Below are positions 1-8,579 of a DNA stretch of 64,000 bases, in pieces. Numbering within the stretch: the stretch's first letter is position 1; each line of letters begins with the position of its first letter. Both the position numbers and the translations under genes were made by a program. Location of the stretch: the NCBI RefSeq assembly GCF_008923365.1, contig NZ_WBMR01000003.1:90278-154277 (forward strand). Direction: 5' to 3'. The notes beneath the pieces are model-generated. The model made no database searches, was not told where the DNA came from, and saw nothing but the letters and a program-made list of their open reading frames with translations. The stretch is from Actinomadura montaniterrae (GTDB taxonomy: Bacteria; Actinomycetota; Actinomycetes; Streptosporangiales; Streptosporangiaceae).

Positions 1-1
1 G

Positions 2-511
2 TTTCCACTATATGATTCGATCACGGTCAGACTCGGACGGGCCGAGGACGCCGAGAGCGTCCGGACCATCCGCAACGGCGCGATCGAGCACACGACGTCG
101 ATCTGGACCACGGTGAAGCAGACGCCTGAGGAGGCGGCGGCGTGGTGGGCCGACCTCCTCGGACGGCGTGCGGCGTTCGTGGCCGACGCCGCCGGCGAGG
201 TGCTCGGGTATGCGTCCTGGTCGCAGTGGCGTCCGAAGGACGGCTACCGGTTCACGGTGGAGAACTCGGTCTACGTCCTCCCCGGGCACCAGGGCAAGGG
301 CATCGGCGGCCGGCTGATGCGGGCGCTGATCGCGGCCGCGCGGGAGTCCGGCGCTCATGTGATGCTGGCCGACATCGAGGCGGAGAACAGCGCCTCGATC
401 GCGCTCCACGCCGGCCTCGGCTTCGAGACCGCGGGGACGCTCCGCGAGATCGGCACCAAGTTCGGCCGCCGGCTGGACCTGACGATCATGAGACTCGGGC
501 TCACCCCATGA
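2..511 (+). CDS. GNAT N-acetyltransferase (phosphinothricin acetyltransferase-like)
   Basis: Cytoplasmic GNAT-fold enzyme that would move an acetyl group from acetyl-CoA to a small amine. The frame is open from base 2 to the TGA at 509-511. The acetyl-CoA loop PGHQGKGIGG (Q-x-x-G-x-G) lies near 281-310, and the family's C-terminal block ENSASIALHAGLGFE follows at 385-430. The expected N-terminus (about TVRLGRAEDAESVR) begins near base 23, but no ATG or GTG in this frame precedes it. An ATG at 12-14 sits in another frame, so either the start is outside the window or a one-base indel separates it from the body. The stop overlaps the next ATG (ATGA), which suggests translational coupling to the exporter gene. 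The acetylated substrate cannot be told from sequence. Confidence 0.85.
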   Translation, partial: FPLYDSITVRLGRAEDAESVRTIRNGAIEHTTSIWTTVKQTPEEAAAWWADLLGRRAAFVADAAGEVLGYASWSQWRPKDGYRFTVENSVYVLPGHQGKGIGGRLMRALIAAARESGAHVMLADIEAENSASIALHAGLGFETAGTLREIGTKFGRRLDLTIMRLGLTP

Positions 512-1131
512 CGACGGCCCTCGCCACCGGAGCCGTCGCGGGCCTCGGCATCGCTATGCAGGTCGGCGCCGTCGCCGTCTACCTGCTCCTGCTCAGCTCG
601 ACGGCGCCGCTCCGGGTCGGCGCCGCCGCAGCCCTCGGGGTCGCGACCGTGGACGGACTGTACAGCGCTCTCGCGGTCGCGGCGGGCAGCGCTGCGAGCC
701 GGATGGTCGAACCGGTCGCCGACCCCCTCCGCTGGACGGCCGCCGCCGTGCTGCTGTGGATCGCCGTGCGCATCGTGACCGGTGCCGTCCGGGAGCGGGA
801 CGCCCCGGAGAGCGCGCTCGGCGGCCCCGCCGGAGCGACGTCGCCCGGACGCGCCTACCTGCGGCTCGTCGGGGTCACGGTGCTGAACCCCGGCACCGTC
901 GTGTACTTCTCCGCGATCGTCATCGGCAGCCGCTTCGACGCCTTCGACGCCGTCGACAGGTCCGCCTTCGCCGCCGCCGCCTTCGCGGCGTCCGCGCTGT
1001 GGCAGATAGCGGTGGTGGTGACGGGGTCGGCCCTGGGCCGCCTGCTCACCGGATACCGCGGCCGGCTCGCGACGGCCGTGGTCGCCGGGCTGCTCATCGC
1101 TGCCCTGGCCGTCCGGACCTCCGTGCAGTAG
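508..1131 (+). CDS. LysE/RhtB-type amino-acid exporter family protein
   Basis: Hydrophobic protein of 207 residues, the usual size for LysE translocators (about 200 aa, six helices). It starts at the ATG overlapping the acetyltransferase stop. Long apolar stretches run near residues 5-30, 36-60, 72-92, 110-135, 150-170 and 185-203. The middle carries the motif GVTVLNPGTVVYFSA, close to the 'NPK/NPG' signature of LysE exporters. Family knowledge suggests efflux of an amino acid or similar small metabolite. Pairing with a GNAT enzyme suggests, as inference only, that a compound is acetylated and exported. Confidence 0.8.
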   Translation: MTTALATGAVAGLGIAMQVGAVAVYLLLLSSTAPLRVGAAAALGVATVDGLYSALAVAAGSAASRMVEPVADPLRWTAAAVLLWIAVRIVTGAVRERDAPESALGGPAGATSPGRAYLRLVGVTVLNPGTVVYFSAIVIGSRFDAFDAVDRSAFAAAAFAASALWQIAVVVTGSALGRLLTGYRGRLATAVVAGLLIAALAVRTSVQ

Positions 1132-1146
1132 CGGCGTGCTCAGCGG

Positions 1147-1610
1147 TCACAGGGACGCGGGTTCTGTCAGGTGAGGAGGGGCCTTCGTCTGCTTGAACTC
1201 CAGAATGCCGAGCGGGCCCAGCTCGCGGCCGTAGCCCGATTCCTTCACGCCGCCGAACGGCGCGTCGATGTTGAACCGTCCGCCGTTCACATAGACCTCG
1301 CCGCTGTCGAACCGCCGCGCGACGGCGACGGCGACGGCGCGGTCCGGGTCGGCGGGTCGAGAACGGGTCCGAATATTTCTTCCTGGCAATGGTCATCTCG
1401 TTCGGGACGCGGTCGAACACGGCCGGCCGGACCTAGTATCCGAGGGGAGCCCGGCCGGCTGTTTCAGGCCACCGGTGAGCAGACGGAGCGGCTTCTCCGA
1501 CAGCCCCAGCCGAACGTACTCACGGACCTTCTCACGCTGCTCCGGGGAGATGAGCGGTCCCAGGCGGGACCCGGAAAGCGCCGGGCCTCCGAGCGGGACC
1601 GCCTCGGCTG
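1147..1610 (-). pseudogene. Decayed aldehyde dehydrogenase (C-terminal half)
   Basis: NAD(P)-dependent aldehyde dehydrogenase remnant in three frames. On the minus strand the segment near 1560-1480 reads SRLGPLISPEQREKVREYV, then near 1410-1380 another frame gives [16 protein letters not shown] (compare family EMTIAREEIFGPV), then 1330-1150 gives [20 protein letters not shown] and [19 protein letters not shown], the conserved C-terminus. About 60 residues between the second and third blocks are missing, and the catalytic-Cys region and the N-terminal half are not present. It is not functional. Confidence 0.8.
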
Positions 1611-1613
1611 GGG

Positions 1614-1785
1614 ATGTCGCCAAGCCTGCCCGAGTATGAACGCTTCACGACCTCACCCCCCGACTGGAAGGCGATCTTCGATCGCAGCCGGCTGCCCGGG
1701 TTCCACCTCGCGTGCGGCACGACCGGGAACGGTTTCAAGCTGGCCCCGGTCGCGGGCCGGCTCATGGCCGCCTTCTCGCGCCGCC
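1614..1785 (+). pseudogene. 3' fragment of FAD-dependent amine/D-amino-acid oxidoreductase
   Basis: About 55 codons resemble the C-terminal end of DAO-family flavoproteins: PDWKAIFDRSRLPGFHLACG followed by TTGNGFKLAPVAGRLMA. In the family this stretch contacts FAD near the active site (compare GTSGNGFKLAPALG). Nothing upstream encodes the dinucleotide-binding N-terminus; that side is occupied by the aldehyde dehydrogenase remnant on the other strand. Downstream sequence is open but unlike any family. Together the two remnants suggest a lost catabolic locus. Confidence 0.6.
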
Positions 1786-1789
1786 GGCT

Positions 1790-2220
1790 TTCGACCGCGA
1801 CCGCCGGACCGACGTCCTCGGCTGAAGAGCCGCCAGAGGACCCACACGCCCGATCGCGCCCGCGGCCTCCCTCGCCAAGCTTGAAGCATCCAAGAGTAAG
1901 CCCCGCGCCACTTGCGCGACCCGCGGCTGTCGCCGCGTTCCATTGCCGCCGCGCACCTTATCTGGGTCAGTTACCTGCACCGCCTGTTCCGCCGGCACGG
2001 CACGAGTCTCGCTGCCTGAATCCGGCGGCAACGCCTCGAACGGGCCCACCGCGACCTCGGCGCCCCTGCCATCGCCTGATGCCCGTCCACCAGATCGCGG
2101 CGGGGTGGGGGCACCGACCGCGTGAACGGGATCATCAAGAAGGTGTGGACTCGGCATCAAGGACTCGTCCCCCGCCATCGCGAATACTCGCTATCAATAT
2201 TAACTCGAAAGGGGCGATTC
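1790..2220. other. Gene-free stretch
   Basis: Open frames here have no recognisable domain, no consistent start signal and low-complexity Pro/Arg-rich translations typical of antisense frames in high-GC DNA. The last 60 bases before 2221 are AT-richer and probably hold the promoter of the secreted-protein gene. Confidence 0.5.
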
Positions 2221-2619
2221 ATGGGCTTCGTGAAGCTGGGCTTGTCCGTCGGCATCGCCGCGACCGCGCTCATCGCAGGATTGCAGGCACCGGCGTCGGC
2301 CGAAGAATACCTGTGGATCTCAGGTGGGTACGGTCTGTGGCAGGCCGACCCCGAGAGCGGCCGGCCAGGCGATTCCATCAAGGCATGCGACACCTCTTCC
2401 GACGGTTGGGCCATTTCCGTCGTCATGACCTGGGGCGATGCCACCGGATACCGGCAGGTGGACACGCGTGGCCACGAGGCGGGCTACTGCTCCGGATGGG
2501 CCTCCGGCAACCTCCCGGAAGGAACCTACGTAGACATCTCCGTCGAAGAAATCAAGTCGGACGGCAAGGGCGGGCTGCTGCACCGCAATTGGCAGCTCTT
2601 CCGTGACCGAGTGGCCTAG
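2221..2619 (+). CDS. Small secreted protein, unknown function
   Basis: Protein of 132 residues. The ATG at 2221 was chosen because GAAAGGGGCG lies just upstream and because it begins a clear signal peptide: MGFVKLGLSVGIAATALIAG followed by LQAPASAEE, with likely cleavage after ASA. The mature part has a modest number of charged residues, two Cys (CDTSSDGW and YCSGWAS) that could form one disulfide, and a C-terminal VEEIKSDGKGG segment. No family recognised. It lies directly upstream of the lanthipeptide-like precursor, but the 175-base gap with no shared reading gives no firm reason to link them. Confidence 0.75.
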   Translation: MGFVKLGLSVGIAATALIAGLQAPASAEEYLWISGGYGLWQADPESGRPGDSIKACDTSSDGWAISVVMTWGDATGYRQVDTRGHEAGYCSGWASGNLPEGTYVDISVEEIKSDGKGGLLHRNWQLFRDRVA

Positions 2620-2794
2620 CCGACCGGCGAATCGACCTTTTGAATAGGGGGCAGCCTTCGAGAAACCGCTTTGCACGACCAGACGAAAGCCGTAGCCAGC
2701 GGCACTCATGCCGCAACATTCCACGACCTGTGCACGGCCTGCGGCCCCTCCCTCGCGGGGCTCCGCAGCCTGCGCCCGGAGGAAAGGACCGCGC

Positions 2795-2944
2795 ATGTCC
2801 ACGCTTCTGGAGATGACCCCGCGAGTCGCCGGGACCGACGAGGTCGAACCGGCCGTCGAGTTCGAGAACCGGTGGGAGCGGGACTCGGCCGACAACGCCC
2901 AGTGCCCGCTCACCACCTATCTGGGCTACTCGCTGACCTGCTGA
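2795..2944 (+). CDS. Putative lanthipeptide (RiPP) precursor peptide
   Basis: A 49-residue peptide preceded by an excellent ribosome-binding site (GGAGGAAAGG at 2778-2787, seven bases before ATG). The first 36 residues are acidic and Cys-free like a leader (MSTLLEMTPRVAGTDEVEP... ending SADNAQ). The last 13 residues, CPLTTYLGYSLTC, hold both Cys plus four Ser/Thr, the composition expected of a lanthionine-forming core. The next gene, 46 bases downstream on the same strand, resembles a class III/IV lanthipeptide synthetase, which supports the call. The core does not show the SxxSxxxC spacing of labionin peptides, so the ring pattern cannot be predicted. Since the synthetase is damaged the peptide is probably no longer modified. 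Confidence 0.65.
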   Translation: MSTLLEMTPRVAGTDEVEPAVEFENRWERDSADNAQCPLTTYLGYSLTC

Positions 2945-2990
2945 GTCATCCGGTCGGCGCGGTGCGGACGGGCGACGGGCTCCACTCGGG

Positions 2991-3840
2991 ATGGCAGAAA
3001 TGGACAATACGGGTTCCCCGGATTGGTTGGAACGCATCGTCAGGCAGCATGTTGGCACGGGTCATTCGGTGATAGCGGGCCCCGTCTGGCTGGCCGTCCG
3101 GCCGGACGGAGCCGTGCTGCCGAAGCACGGCTGGAAGAAGCACGTATCTTCCAGCGCGGCGGACTTTGCCGAGCTACTGGTATGGCTGATGCCGCTCCTG
3201 GCAGCCGAAGGCTGTGCCTTCAAGCTGGCACGTTCGCGACGAGTTCTGCACGAGCTGAACGACGGCCATACGTCCCCGGCGATTGTCGGGAAGGCGGTCA
3301 CCGTCCATCCGGAGCGGCGTGTCCGTGACCTCGGGCTGCGGCTCGCCGCGGAACTGCGCGGCCACCGGGGCCGCGAGTCCTCAGCGATCGGAGGGTTTCG
3401 GCGCAGGCCCGGTCTACTACCGGTACGGGTCCTTCGTGCTCCGGCGCGGCCGCACCGCACCCGCGTCCATGGGCGGCCTCGCCCGTGAAGTGGGCGACAC
3501 ATGCGTCGCCCGCACGTGGCCGAACTCGCTCGGTCAATACTGCGGCGCCGCCGGCGTCGGCGATTACCTGCTGAACATCACCATCGCGAAGCGATCCGAG
3601 CGCTACCAGGACGCGGCGTCCGACCTGGGCCACTGCCTCCTGCTCCTGAGCTCCGGACCGCAGGCCCACCCCGGATTCTTCACCGCCACCGACACCCCCG
3701 ACCGCTCGCTCTCCTGGTCCATGGGGCTCTGCGGCGTCCTGAGCTCCTTCAGGCTGGCGCACTGCAGCCCCGGTTGCCTACCGGATCTTCCGGCGATGAG
3801 CGCCGGACGCTCGGTTCCGCACCCGTCGCACACACCATGA
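2991..3840 (+). pseudogene. Collapsed class III/IV lanthionine synthetase (LanKC/LanL-like)
   Basis: Intact enzymes of this type have an N-terminal lyase, a central kinase and a C-terminal LanC cyclase (about 850 aa) and install lanthionine rings in the precursor. Here 2991-3365 encodes the start of the family: LPKHGWKKHVSSSAADF, CAFKLARSRRVLHELNDG and SPAIVGKAVTVHP. Around 3370-3395 the frame must change twice to keep GPRVLSDRR and then FGAGPVYYRYGSFV. After about 30 more residues the reading jumps to the far end of a cyclase domain: QYCGAAGVGDYLLNITIAKR, then SLSWSMGLCGVLSSF. The whole kinase and most of the cyclase are missing, leaving about 280 residues. The ATG at 2991 was taken as start; M at 3000 is an alternative. 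Best read as a decayed biosynthetic gene. Confidence 0.7.
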
Positions 3841-3869
3841 TCCGGCAGCGTGGGGCAGCGCCGTGAACT

Positions 3870-4538
3870 TCAGCGGCTCGCCGCGGCTCCGGTGGCGTCC
3901 GCAAGCCGCTGCAGGACGTCGTCGAGCCGGTCGCCCACGACCAGGTCGTCGGCCGTGGCGTGGTCCATGAAACCCGCGTCCGCGGCACGGCGGATCAGTG
4001 CGACGAGCGGGTCCCAGAACCCGCCGATGTCGAGCAGGCCGAGCGGCTTGCCGTGCAGCGCCAGCGTCTGCCACGTCCACACCTCGAACAGCTCCTCAAG
4101 CGTGCCGAGCCCGCCGGGAAGCGCGAGGAACGCCTGCGCCCGTTCCGCCATCAGCGCCTTGCGCTCGTGCATGGTGTCCACCATGACGGTCTCCACGCCG
4201 GGCTCGCCGTCGACCCGGCCCCATTCCCGCTCCACCATGAACCGCGGGATGACGCCGAAGACGCGGCCGCCGCCATCGATGACACCCTGCGACACTTGTC
4301 CCATCAGGCCCGAGCCCCCGCCGCCGTACACCAGCTCGATACCGCGGTCGGCGAGCTCCCGCCCGGCCGCGTACGCCGTCTTGGCGTGGACGGGATCGGA
4401 GCCGTCCCGGGCACCGAGGAAGACCGCCAGCCGGGACAGCCCAGGCGCCGCCCCCGCCTGCGGGTTCGGAGCGCCCACGGTGCAGGGGCCGCGGTGCTGG
4501 TCTGGGGCGGGGTGAAGGACCGGTTCAGGGTTGCACAT
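3870..4538 (-). CDS. LOG-family protein (cytokinin riboside 5'-monophosphate phosphoribohydrolase-like)
   Basis: Rossmann-like enzyme of 222 residues. LOG enzymes hydrolyse nucleoside 5'-monophosphates, releasing ribose 5-phosphate and a free base. The family signatures are present: LAVFLGARDGSDP near residue 37, GIELVYGGGGSGLMGQVSQG near 67-87, and the phosphate-binding motif PGGLGTLEE near 140. The ATG at 4538 is the first in frame, and the preceding DNA holds a -10-like TAAAAT seven bases upstream, so the message may be leaderless. The first 35 residues are extra compared with many LOG proteins, so a later internal start is possible. True substrate in bacteria is often unknown. Confidence 0.85.
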   Translation of the reverse strand: MCNPEPVLHPAPDQHRGPCTVGAPNPQAGAAPGLSRLAVFLGARDGSDPVHAKTAYAAGRELADRGIELVYGGGGSGLMGQVSQGVIDGGGRVFGVIPRFMVEREWGRVDGEPGVETVMVDTMHERKALMAERAQAFLALPGGLGTLEELFEVWTWQTLALHGKPLGLLDIGGFWDPLVALIRRAADAGFMDHATADDLVVGDRLDDVLQRLADATGAAASR

Positions 4539-4544
4539 GATTCC

Positions 4545-4570
4545 ATTTTAGGAGATATCGTCCACTAAAT
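4545..4570 (-). promoter_or_regulatory. Promoter with dyad operator for the LOG-family gene
   Basis: The minus strand from 4570 to 4545 reads as an imperfect palindrome centred on GATATC: TTTAGTGGACGATATC on one side and CTCCTAAA on the other. The hexamer TAAAAT (4550-4545) matches a -10 box, and a start point about seven bases on would fall at the ATG at 4538. The dyad covers the -10, so a dimeric repressor binding here would block transcription. The regulator is not identifiable. Confidence 0.4.
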
Positions 4571-4615
4571 TGGAACCATTATGTGCCTTGATCGCGGCAT
4601 GCGTGGTCCAGGGCG

Positions 4616-5059
4616 AAGCGTCCCTCCGCGGTCGCCATGCTGGTGGAGCGGACCAGTCGCCTCGTCCGGCTGGTCGCGTTGCCCCACGGCATCAAGGCCC
4701 ACCAGGTACGCCCCCATCTGGTCCAGGCCATCGAGCAGATGCCGCCCACAATGCGAGGATCGCTCACCTGGGACCGGGGCCGGGAAATGGCCGAGCATGC
4801 CCAGCTCACCGCCCAGACGAGCATGCCGGTCTACTTCTGCCGCAGACGCAGCCCTTGGCAGCGCGGCACCAACGAAAACACCAACGGATCGCTGCGCCGG
4901 TACCTGGGCAAGAGCGCCGATCTCAGGCTCCTTGACCAGAACGACCTGGACCGGATTGCCGCCGAGCTCAACGACCGTCCCCGCAGAATCCACGGTTATC
5001 GTGCGCCGAGCGCGGTTTACGCTGACCCTTGCGCCAAGGTCGATGCAACGACCCCCTGA
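4616..5059 (+). pseudogene. IS30-family transposase, 3' fragment
   Basis: Encodes the C-terminal catalytic part of an IS30 DDE transposase: LTWDRGREMAEHAQLTAQTS carries the second Asp, SPWQRGTNENTNGSLRRYLG the Glu, and LNDRPRRIHGYRAPS the family tail. The N-terminal HTH and first catalytic Asp are absent, so the element is truncated on the left. It sits between the LOG gene promoter and the PQQ-like protein gene. Confidence 0.8.
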
Positions 5060-5183
5060 GACCGCCTTTGAAGGCCGTGCAACCGTCTTGGCATAGAAGT
5101 TCGCATCCGGTTGGCTTTCAGCCATGCCCCTCGGAGTCCCGTACCGAGACCGATCGCCGGTGTGACCCCAGTGCCCGGGGCTG

Positions 5184-6509
5184 TTATGACGGGAGTCTGC
5201 GTGTGCTCCGGATATCGGGGCGCTCGGCGTACAGGTCGGTGGAGCTGGTGTCGCCGATGGCGATGATGCCGTCGGTGACAGGCCCATAGATGAACGCCGG
5301 ATCGCTAGAGAAGATAGGGATGCGGCCGAGGATCTTGCCGGTCCGGCCGTCGAAGACAACGAGATGGAAGACGCCGGTGTCGTTAGCGGACATGATATAG
5401 ATCCGGCCGTCGGCCACGGCGAGGCTGTCGGCGAGCTGGGGGAGGTGGCCGGATTCGGGGATCGGCCTGCGCCACAGCTCCGCGCCGGTGGCCGGATCGA
5501 AGCCACAGATGGCGTTGTCCTTCTTATCCTCGCAGGAGCTGACCTGGAGCCCCCCGCCCATAGCGAGCGCGTACTGGTCCTTCCACCGCTGCTTGGCGAC
5601 GATACGGCCGGTCGCCGGGTCCAGGAGGTCGGTCGTGTCACCCTCCGCCACGGCCAGCCGGCCGCCGACAACCCCCAAGGCATCGACCACGTCGCCGGGT
5701 TGCGACACCGGTGAGAGGGTTAGGGTCCATCGCATGGCTCCGGTCGCCGGGTCGAACCCGAACACTGCCTTGTCCGGCGCGTCATAGTCCTCACAAGCGA
5801 CGGCGAGGGTACCCGGCACGACAGCTACAGGGGGGCCGCCCTGGTCCGGACAGGAGCGGGGCCACTTCTTCGTCCAGCGGACCTTGCCGGTCGCACGGGA
5901 GATCCCGGCCATTCCATGGCTGCCGAGCAATACCAGCGTCGTCGCGTCGGCGTCCGGCACGACGGAGTTTTTATTGCCGATGTCGTCAGATACCTTCCGA
6001 GACCATTGGATCTTGCCCGAACGAACGTTGATCTTCACCAGTTCACCGCTCGTCGATTCAAGGAAGACATCGCCTGTCGAACGATCGATGCCCGTCGGCC
6101 ACCACATGCTCTTGGTGTAGCGCCAGTAGACCCTGCCCGTGACGATGTTGACGGCCCGCACATCATCACCAGCGGGCATGATCGCGAGCCCGCCGTAGAT
6201 CACCGTGCGCTCGGAGAGGGGAACATGGACGGTGGCCACCCGTTGCGCCGAGTGCACGGGTGGCTGCGTCCCCACCGGCTGGGGGAACCGCCCGTACGGC
6301 CCCCGCATACCGTCATCGAACACCGCCCAGAGGCGAGGCACACCCCAGGACGCCAGGACGACAGCAATCAATGCCGCCACGACCACCCGCAGCCGCCACC
6401 AACGTCCCCTCCGCCGGACCGCCGGTTCATCGGCCGTCCACGACATGACGGTCTCCACCCGCGGCGTGGTGGAGGACGGGCGGGTATGCGGCTCGCTGTC
6501 GTCGGTCAT
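5184..6509 (-). CDS. Membrane-anchored PQQ-like beta-propeller protein
   Basis: Protein of 441 residues. A single membrane segment (LRVVVAALIAVVLASWGVP, about residues 40-60) follows a charged cytoplasmic tail, placing the rest outside the cell. The outer part contains repeated propeller blades of the PQQ/quinoprotein type, seen as recurring motifs: VTGRVYWRYTKSMW, SGKIQWSRKVSDD, TGKVRWTKKW, TGAMRWTLTL, TGAELWRRPIP and TGKILGRIPIF. Such proteins usually bind ligands or scaffold envelope complexes; no enzyme active site is visible. ATG at 6509 begins the protein, and no operon partner is adjacent. Confidence 0.85.
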   Translation of the reverse strand: MTDDSEPHTRPSSTTPRVETVMSWTADEPAVRRRGRWWRLRVVVAALIAVVLASWGVPRLWAVFDDGMRGPYGRFPQPVGTQPPVHSAQRVATVHVPLSERTVIYGGLAIMPAGDDVRAVNIVTGRVYWRYTKSMWWPTGIDRSTGDVFLESTSGELVKINVRSGKIQWSRKVSDDIGNKNSVVPDADATTLVLLGSHGMAGISRATGKVRWTKKWPRSCPDQGGPPVAVVPGTLAVACEDYDAPDKAVFGFDPATGAMRWTLTLSPVSQPGDVVDALGVVGGRLAVAEGDTTDLLDPATGRIVAKQRWKDQYALAMGGGLQVSSCEDKKDNAICGFDPATGAELWRRPIPESGHLPQLADSLAVADGRIYIMSANDTGVFHLVVFDGRTGKILGRIPIFSSDPAFIYGPVTDGIIAIGDTSSTDLYAERPDIRSTRRLPS

Positions 6510-6687
6510 CCGTGATCCAGTCTCCGTGGTGAGCTTTGGGATAAATCAGGTCGAAGCCAGCGAAGATCTTAGACGTCTCCCCTGTTCGCGGAGGTTCCGA
6601 CCCGAGACGGGTCGAAATCACCGGAAGGACGCCCGGCGTTCAAAATTCGATCCGAAGCGACGGCGCCTCGACAAACACCCCCCATAG

Positions 6688-7002
6688 ACAGCCCACCTGC
6701 TCATCAGCACGGGGCGGAGTTCCAGTCGGCGCTCCACTGGCACGCGCTCGACAAGGGCATCACCCACACATACATCAAACCGCGAACACCGCGGCTGAAC
6801 GGCAAAATCGAGCGCTCACACCACATTGACGCCGAGTAGTTCTCCCGAATGCTCGACGGTGTCGTCATCGACACCGCCGCGGTCTTCAACGACAAACTCC
6901 GCGAGTGGGAGGACTACTACAACTACGATCGGCCCCATGGCACCCTCGGTGGCGAGACCCCTCTACGAACACCTCAAGCAGAGGACCCAGGCCCAGGCGT
7001 AA
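6688..7002 (+). pseudogene. IS481/IS3-type transposase, 3' fragment
   Basis: Catalytic-core fragment beginning at HGAEFQSALHWHALDKGI, with TYIKPRTPRLNGKIERSH carrying the DDE Glu. An in-frame TAG at about 6837-6839 replaces a residue in the conserved DAEEF block. A frameshift near 6960 is needed to reach the normal end LYEHLKQRTQAQA and the TAA at 7000-7002. The 5' half is missing. Confidence 0.8.
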
Positions 7003-7040
7003 ACGATCACCGTCGGTCGCACACGCATGACCTGCGAGGA

Positions 7041-7140
7041 ATCTATGAGACGGCCACCAGGGATCTACCGGTTGCGGTGAGCCCGGCGCGCTAGCTGATC
7101 TTCCGCCAACGAGCTGGGGCAGCCCGACGGCGGGCCAAGC
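7041..7140. repeat. Diverged direct repeat, copy A
   Basis: This stretch matches 7675-7777 in the same orientation. The first 31 bases differ at only two positions (ATCTAYGAGACGGCCACC then RGGGATCTACCGG) and similarity continues more weakly for another 65 bases, including CTGATCTTC. The two copies flank a small secreted-protein gene. Neither copy encodes a recognisable domain. Confidence 0.6.
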
Positions 7141-7182
7141 CCACAGGCCGGACGTACTTGACCGTCACCACCGCCCGAGTGT

Positions 7183-7539
7183 TCAGCAACCTCGGGTGAC
7201 CTTATATGCAGCGCCCTTTTGATCACTAAGCCAGAAGCGGTGCTTTCCTTTCGTACCGCCATTAGTGACCATGCATTTTACAACTATCTGGCTATTCTTT
7301 GACTTAATCCAAATCGCGCCTGCAACCTTCCCCGAGCAGTGGTTGTTGAAATAAACCGTGACGGAATCATGATAGCCACTCCCCCACGAGTAGTTGACCC
7401 GATTGCTCTTTGGTGTGGAGCACTGGAGGTGCGCTCGGATGGTGGAGGCCTCCGCCGAGGGCGCGATGACGAAGGTGGCCATGGCTGCGGCCGCGACACC
7501 GGTTGCGGCGAGTCCGCGGATGAGTTTTACCTGTTTCAC
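7183..7539 (-). CDS. Small secreted Cys-containing protein, unknown function
   Basis: About 118 residues. The GTG at 7539 is preferred over the ATG at 7548 because GAAAGAGG sits nine bases before it but touches the ATG. The N-terminus is a signal peptide (VKLIRGLAATGVAAAAMATF then VIAPSAEAS). The mature part is basic and contains four Cys (QCSTPKS, NHCSGKV, VKCMVTN and the final RGC), enough for two disulfides. Base composition is lower in GC than its neighbours, and it lies between two diverged direct repeats inside IS debris, which suggests transfer. No family recognised. Confidence 0.65.
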   Translation of the reverse strand: MKQVKLIRGLAATGVAAAAMATFVIAPSAEASTIRAHLQCSTPKSNRVNYSWGSGYHDSVTVYFNNHCSGKVAGAIWIKSKNSQIVVKCMVTNGGTKGKHRFWLSDQKGAAYKVTRGC

Positions 7540-7674
7540 GCCAAGCATCCTCTTTCGGTGCGACGAGTGTGTCGGTAGAGACAGTCCGAGTTTGGGTTGA
7601 GCGGCAACCGCCCGCCTTGACGGCGTCGTCCAGGCCCTCGCCCTTCAGCAACCTCCACCGATGCCCTACCGGGG

Positions 7675-7777
7675 ATCTACGAGACGGCCACCGGGGATCT
7701 ACCGGGAGTGGTGGGCCCTGGCGCGGTACCTGATCTTCCCGCAACCGAGCTTGTGCCGGCCCCCCTGCGGCCCAACT
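7675..7777. repeat. Diverged direct repeat, copy B
   Basis: Partner of the repeat at 7041-7140, 634 bases apart. Copy B is itself preceded by a short internal repeat, with ACCGGGGATCTAC at 7668-7680 and again at 7691-7703. Confidence 0.55.
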
Positions 7778-8090
7778 TGATCGGCTTGTACTCAAGCGCG
7801 CCGGGATGGGGATCGATGCCGTCACAGAACCTCTCGGAGCCAGAACGGACCCTGCCCGGACCGAGCGCGGTCGCGCCGCAGCTTAGCGGCGGCCCCCGAC
7901 CGGTCCGTTGAAACTATGACAGCACTTCTCACCCAAGTCGTCGTGCCCTAGCGGTAGGCCCGCGAGGAGGAATCGGTACAGGAATTAGCGGCAGGGCCGC
8001 CGACCTGCGCCCACGCCACCTCCCAGAGCGGCAGTGCACCGATTCTGCCTGGTCCGCCGTCCACCTCAGCACAGGTCAGCGACTCTGCCG

Positions 8091-8430
8091 CTAACCACCG
8101 TTCCGATCCTCCCCACGGGCCGATACCGCGTCCCGCACCTCGGCCAGCACCGCCTCGACCTCGTCCGACAACCGACGCCCGCCCCGACCACCACTCGAAG
8201 GGCCAGGCAGCAAGTCCAAGGCGACCCCCGCGCCCTGCCGCAACCGCCGCAGCAGGGCGCACGCCTGCCGCCGCGAGATCCCCAGCTCGGCCGCCGCCAC
8301 GTCCGCGGCCGCCGCCCCCCCGCCGGCACCCCGGCGGCCAACGGCCGATCACCTGGGCCCGCCGAACCGCCACAGCCCAGACCTCGTCCGAAGCGGTCAG
8401 CACACCCCGTTCGACAACCGTGCCCGCTCG
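8091..8430 (-). pseudogene. Fragment of a Mu/TnsB-like transposase N-terminus
   Basis: The minus strand encodes a helix-turn-helix segment AAAELGISRRQACALLRRLR followed by GVALDLLPGPSSGGRGGRRL and DEVEAVLAEV, very like the N-terminal DNA-binding part of actinobacterial Mu/TnsB-type integrase-transposases. A preceding block in another frame (VWAVAVRRAQVIGR) fits the same protein. The catalytic core is missing. Its size and frameshifts show it is dead. Confidence 0.45.
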
Positions 8431-8579
8431 CCGTCCATGCCGCGACCTCGCCGCCGTGCACACCAGTACGGAACCAGGCGGACGGTAGCGCACAGCAGTA
8501 CGGACACCCCGCTGCTTCACAGACCTCTACATAGATCCCGAAACCCCAGCACAACCGTGCACACGACTTCGGAAATCGA

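Noticed and set aside
1614..2606. Long plus-strand frame of 330 codons
   Set aside because: Only the first ~55 codons resemble a flavoprotein; the rest is low-complexity and overlaps the real secreted-protein gene in another frame.
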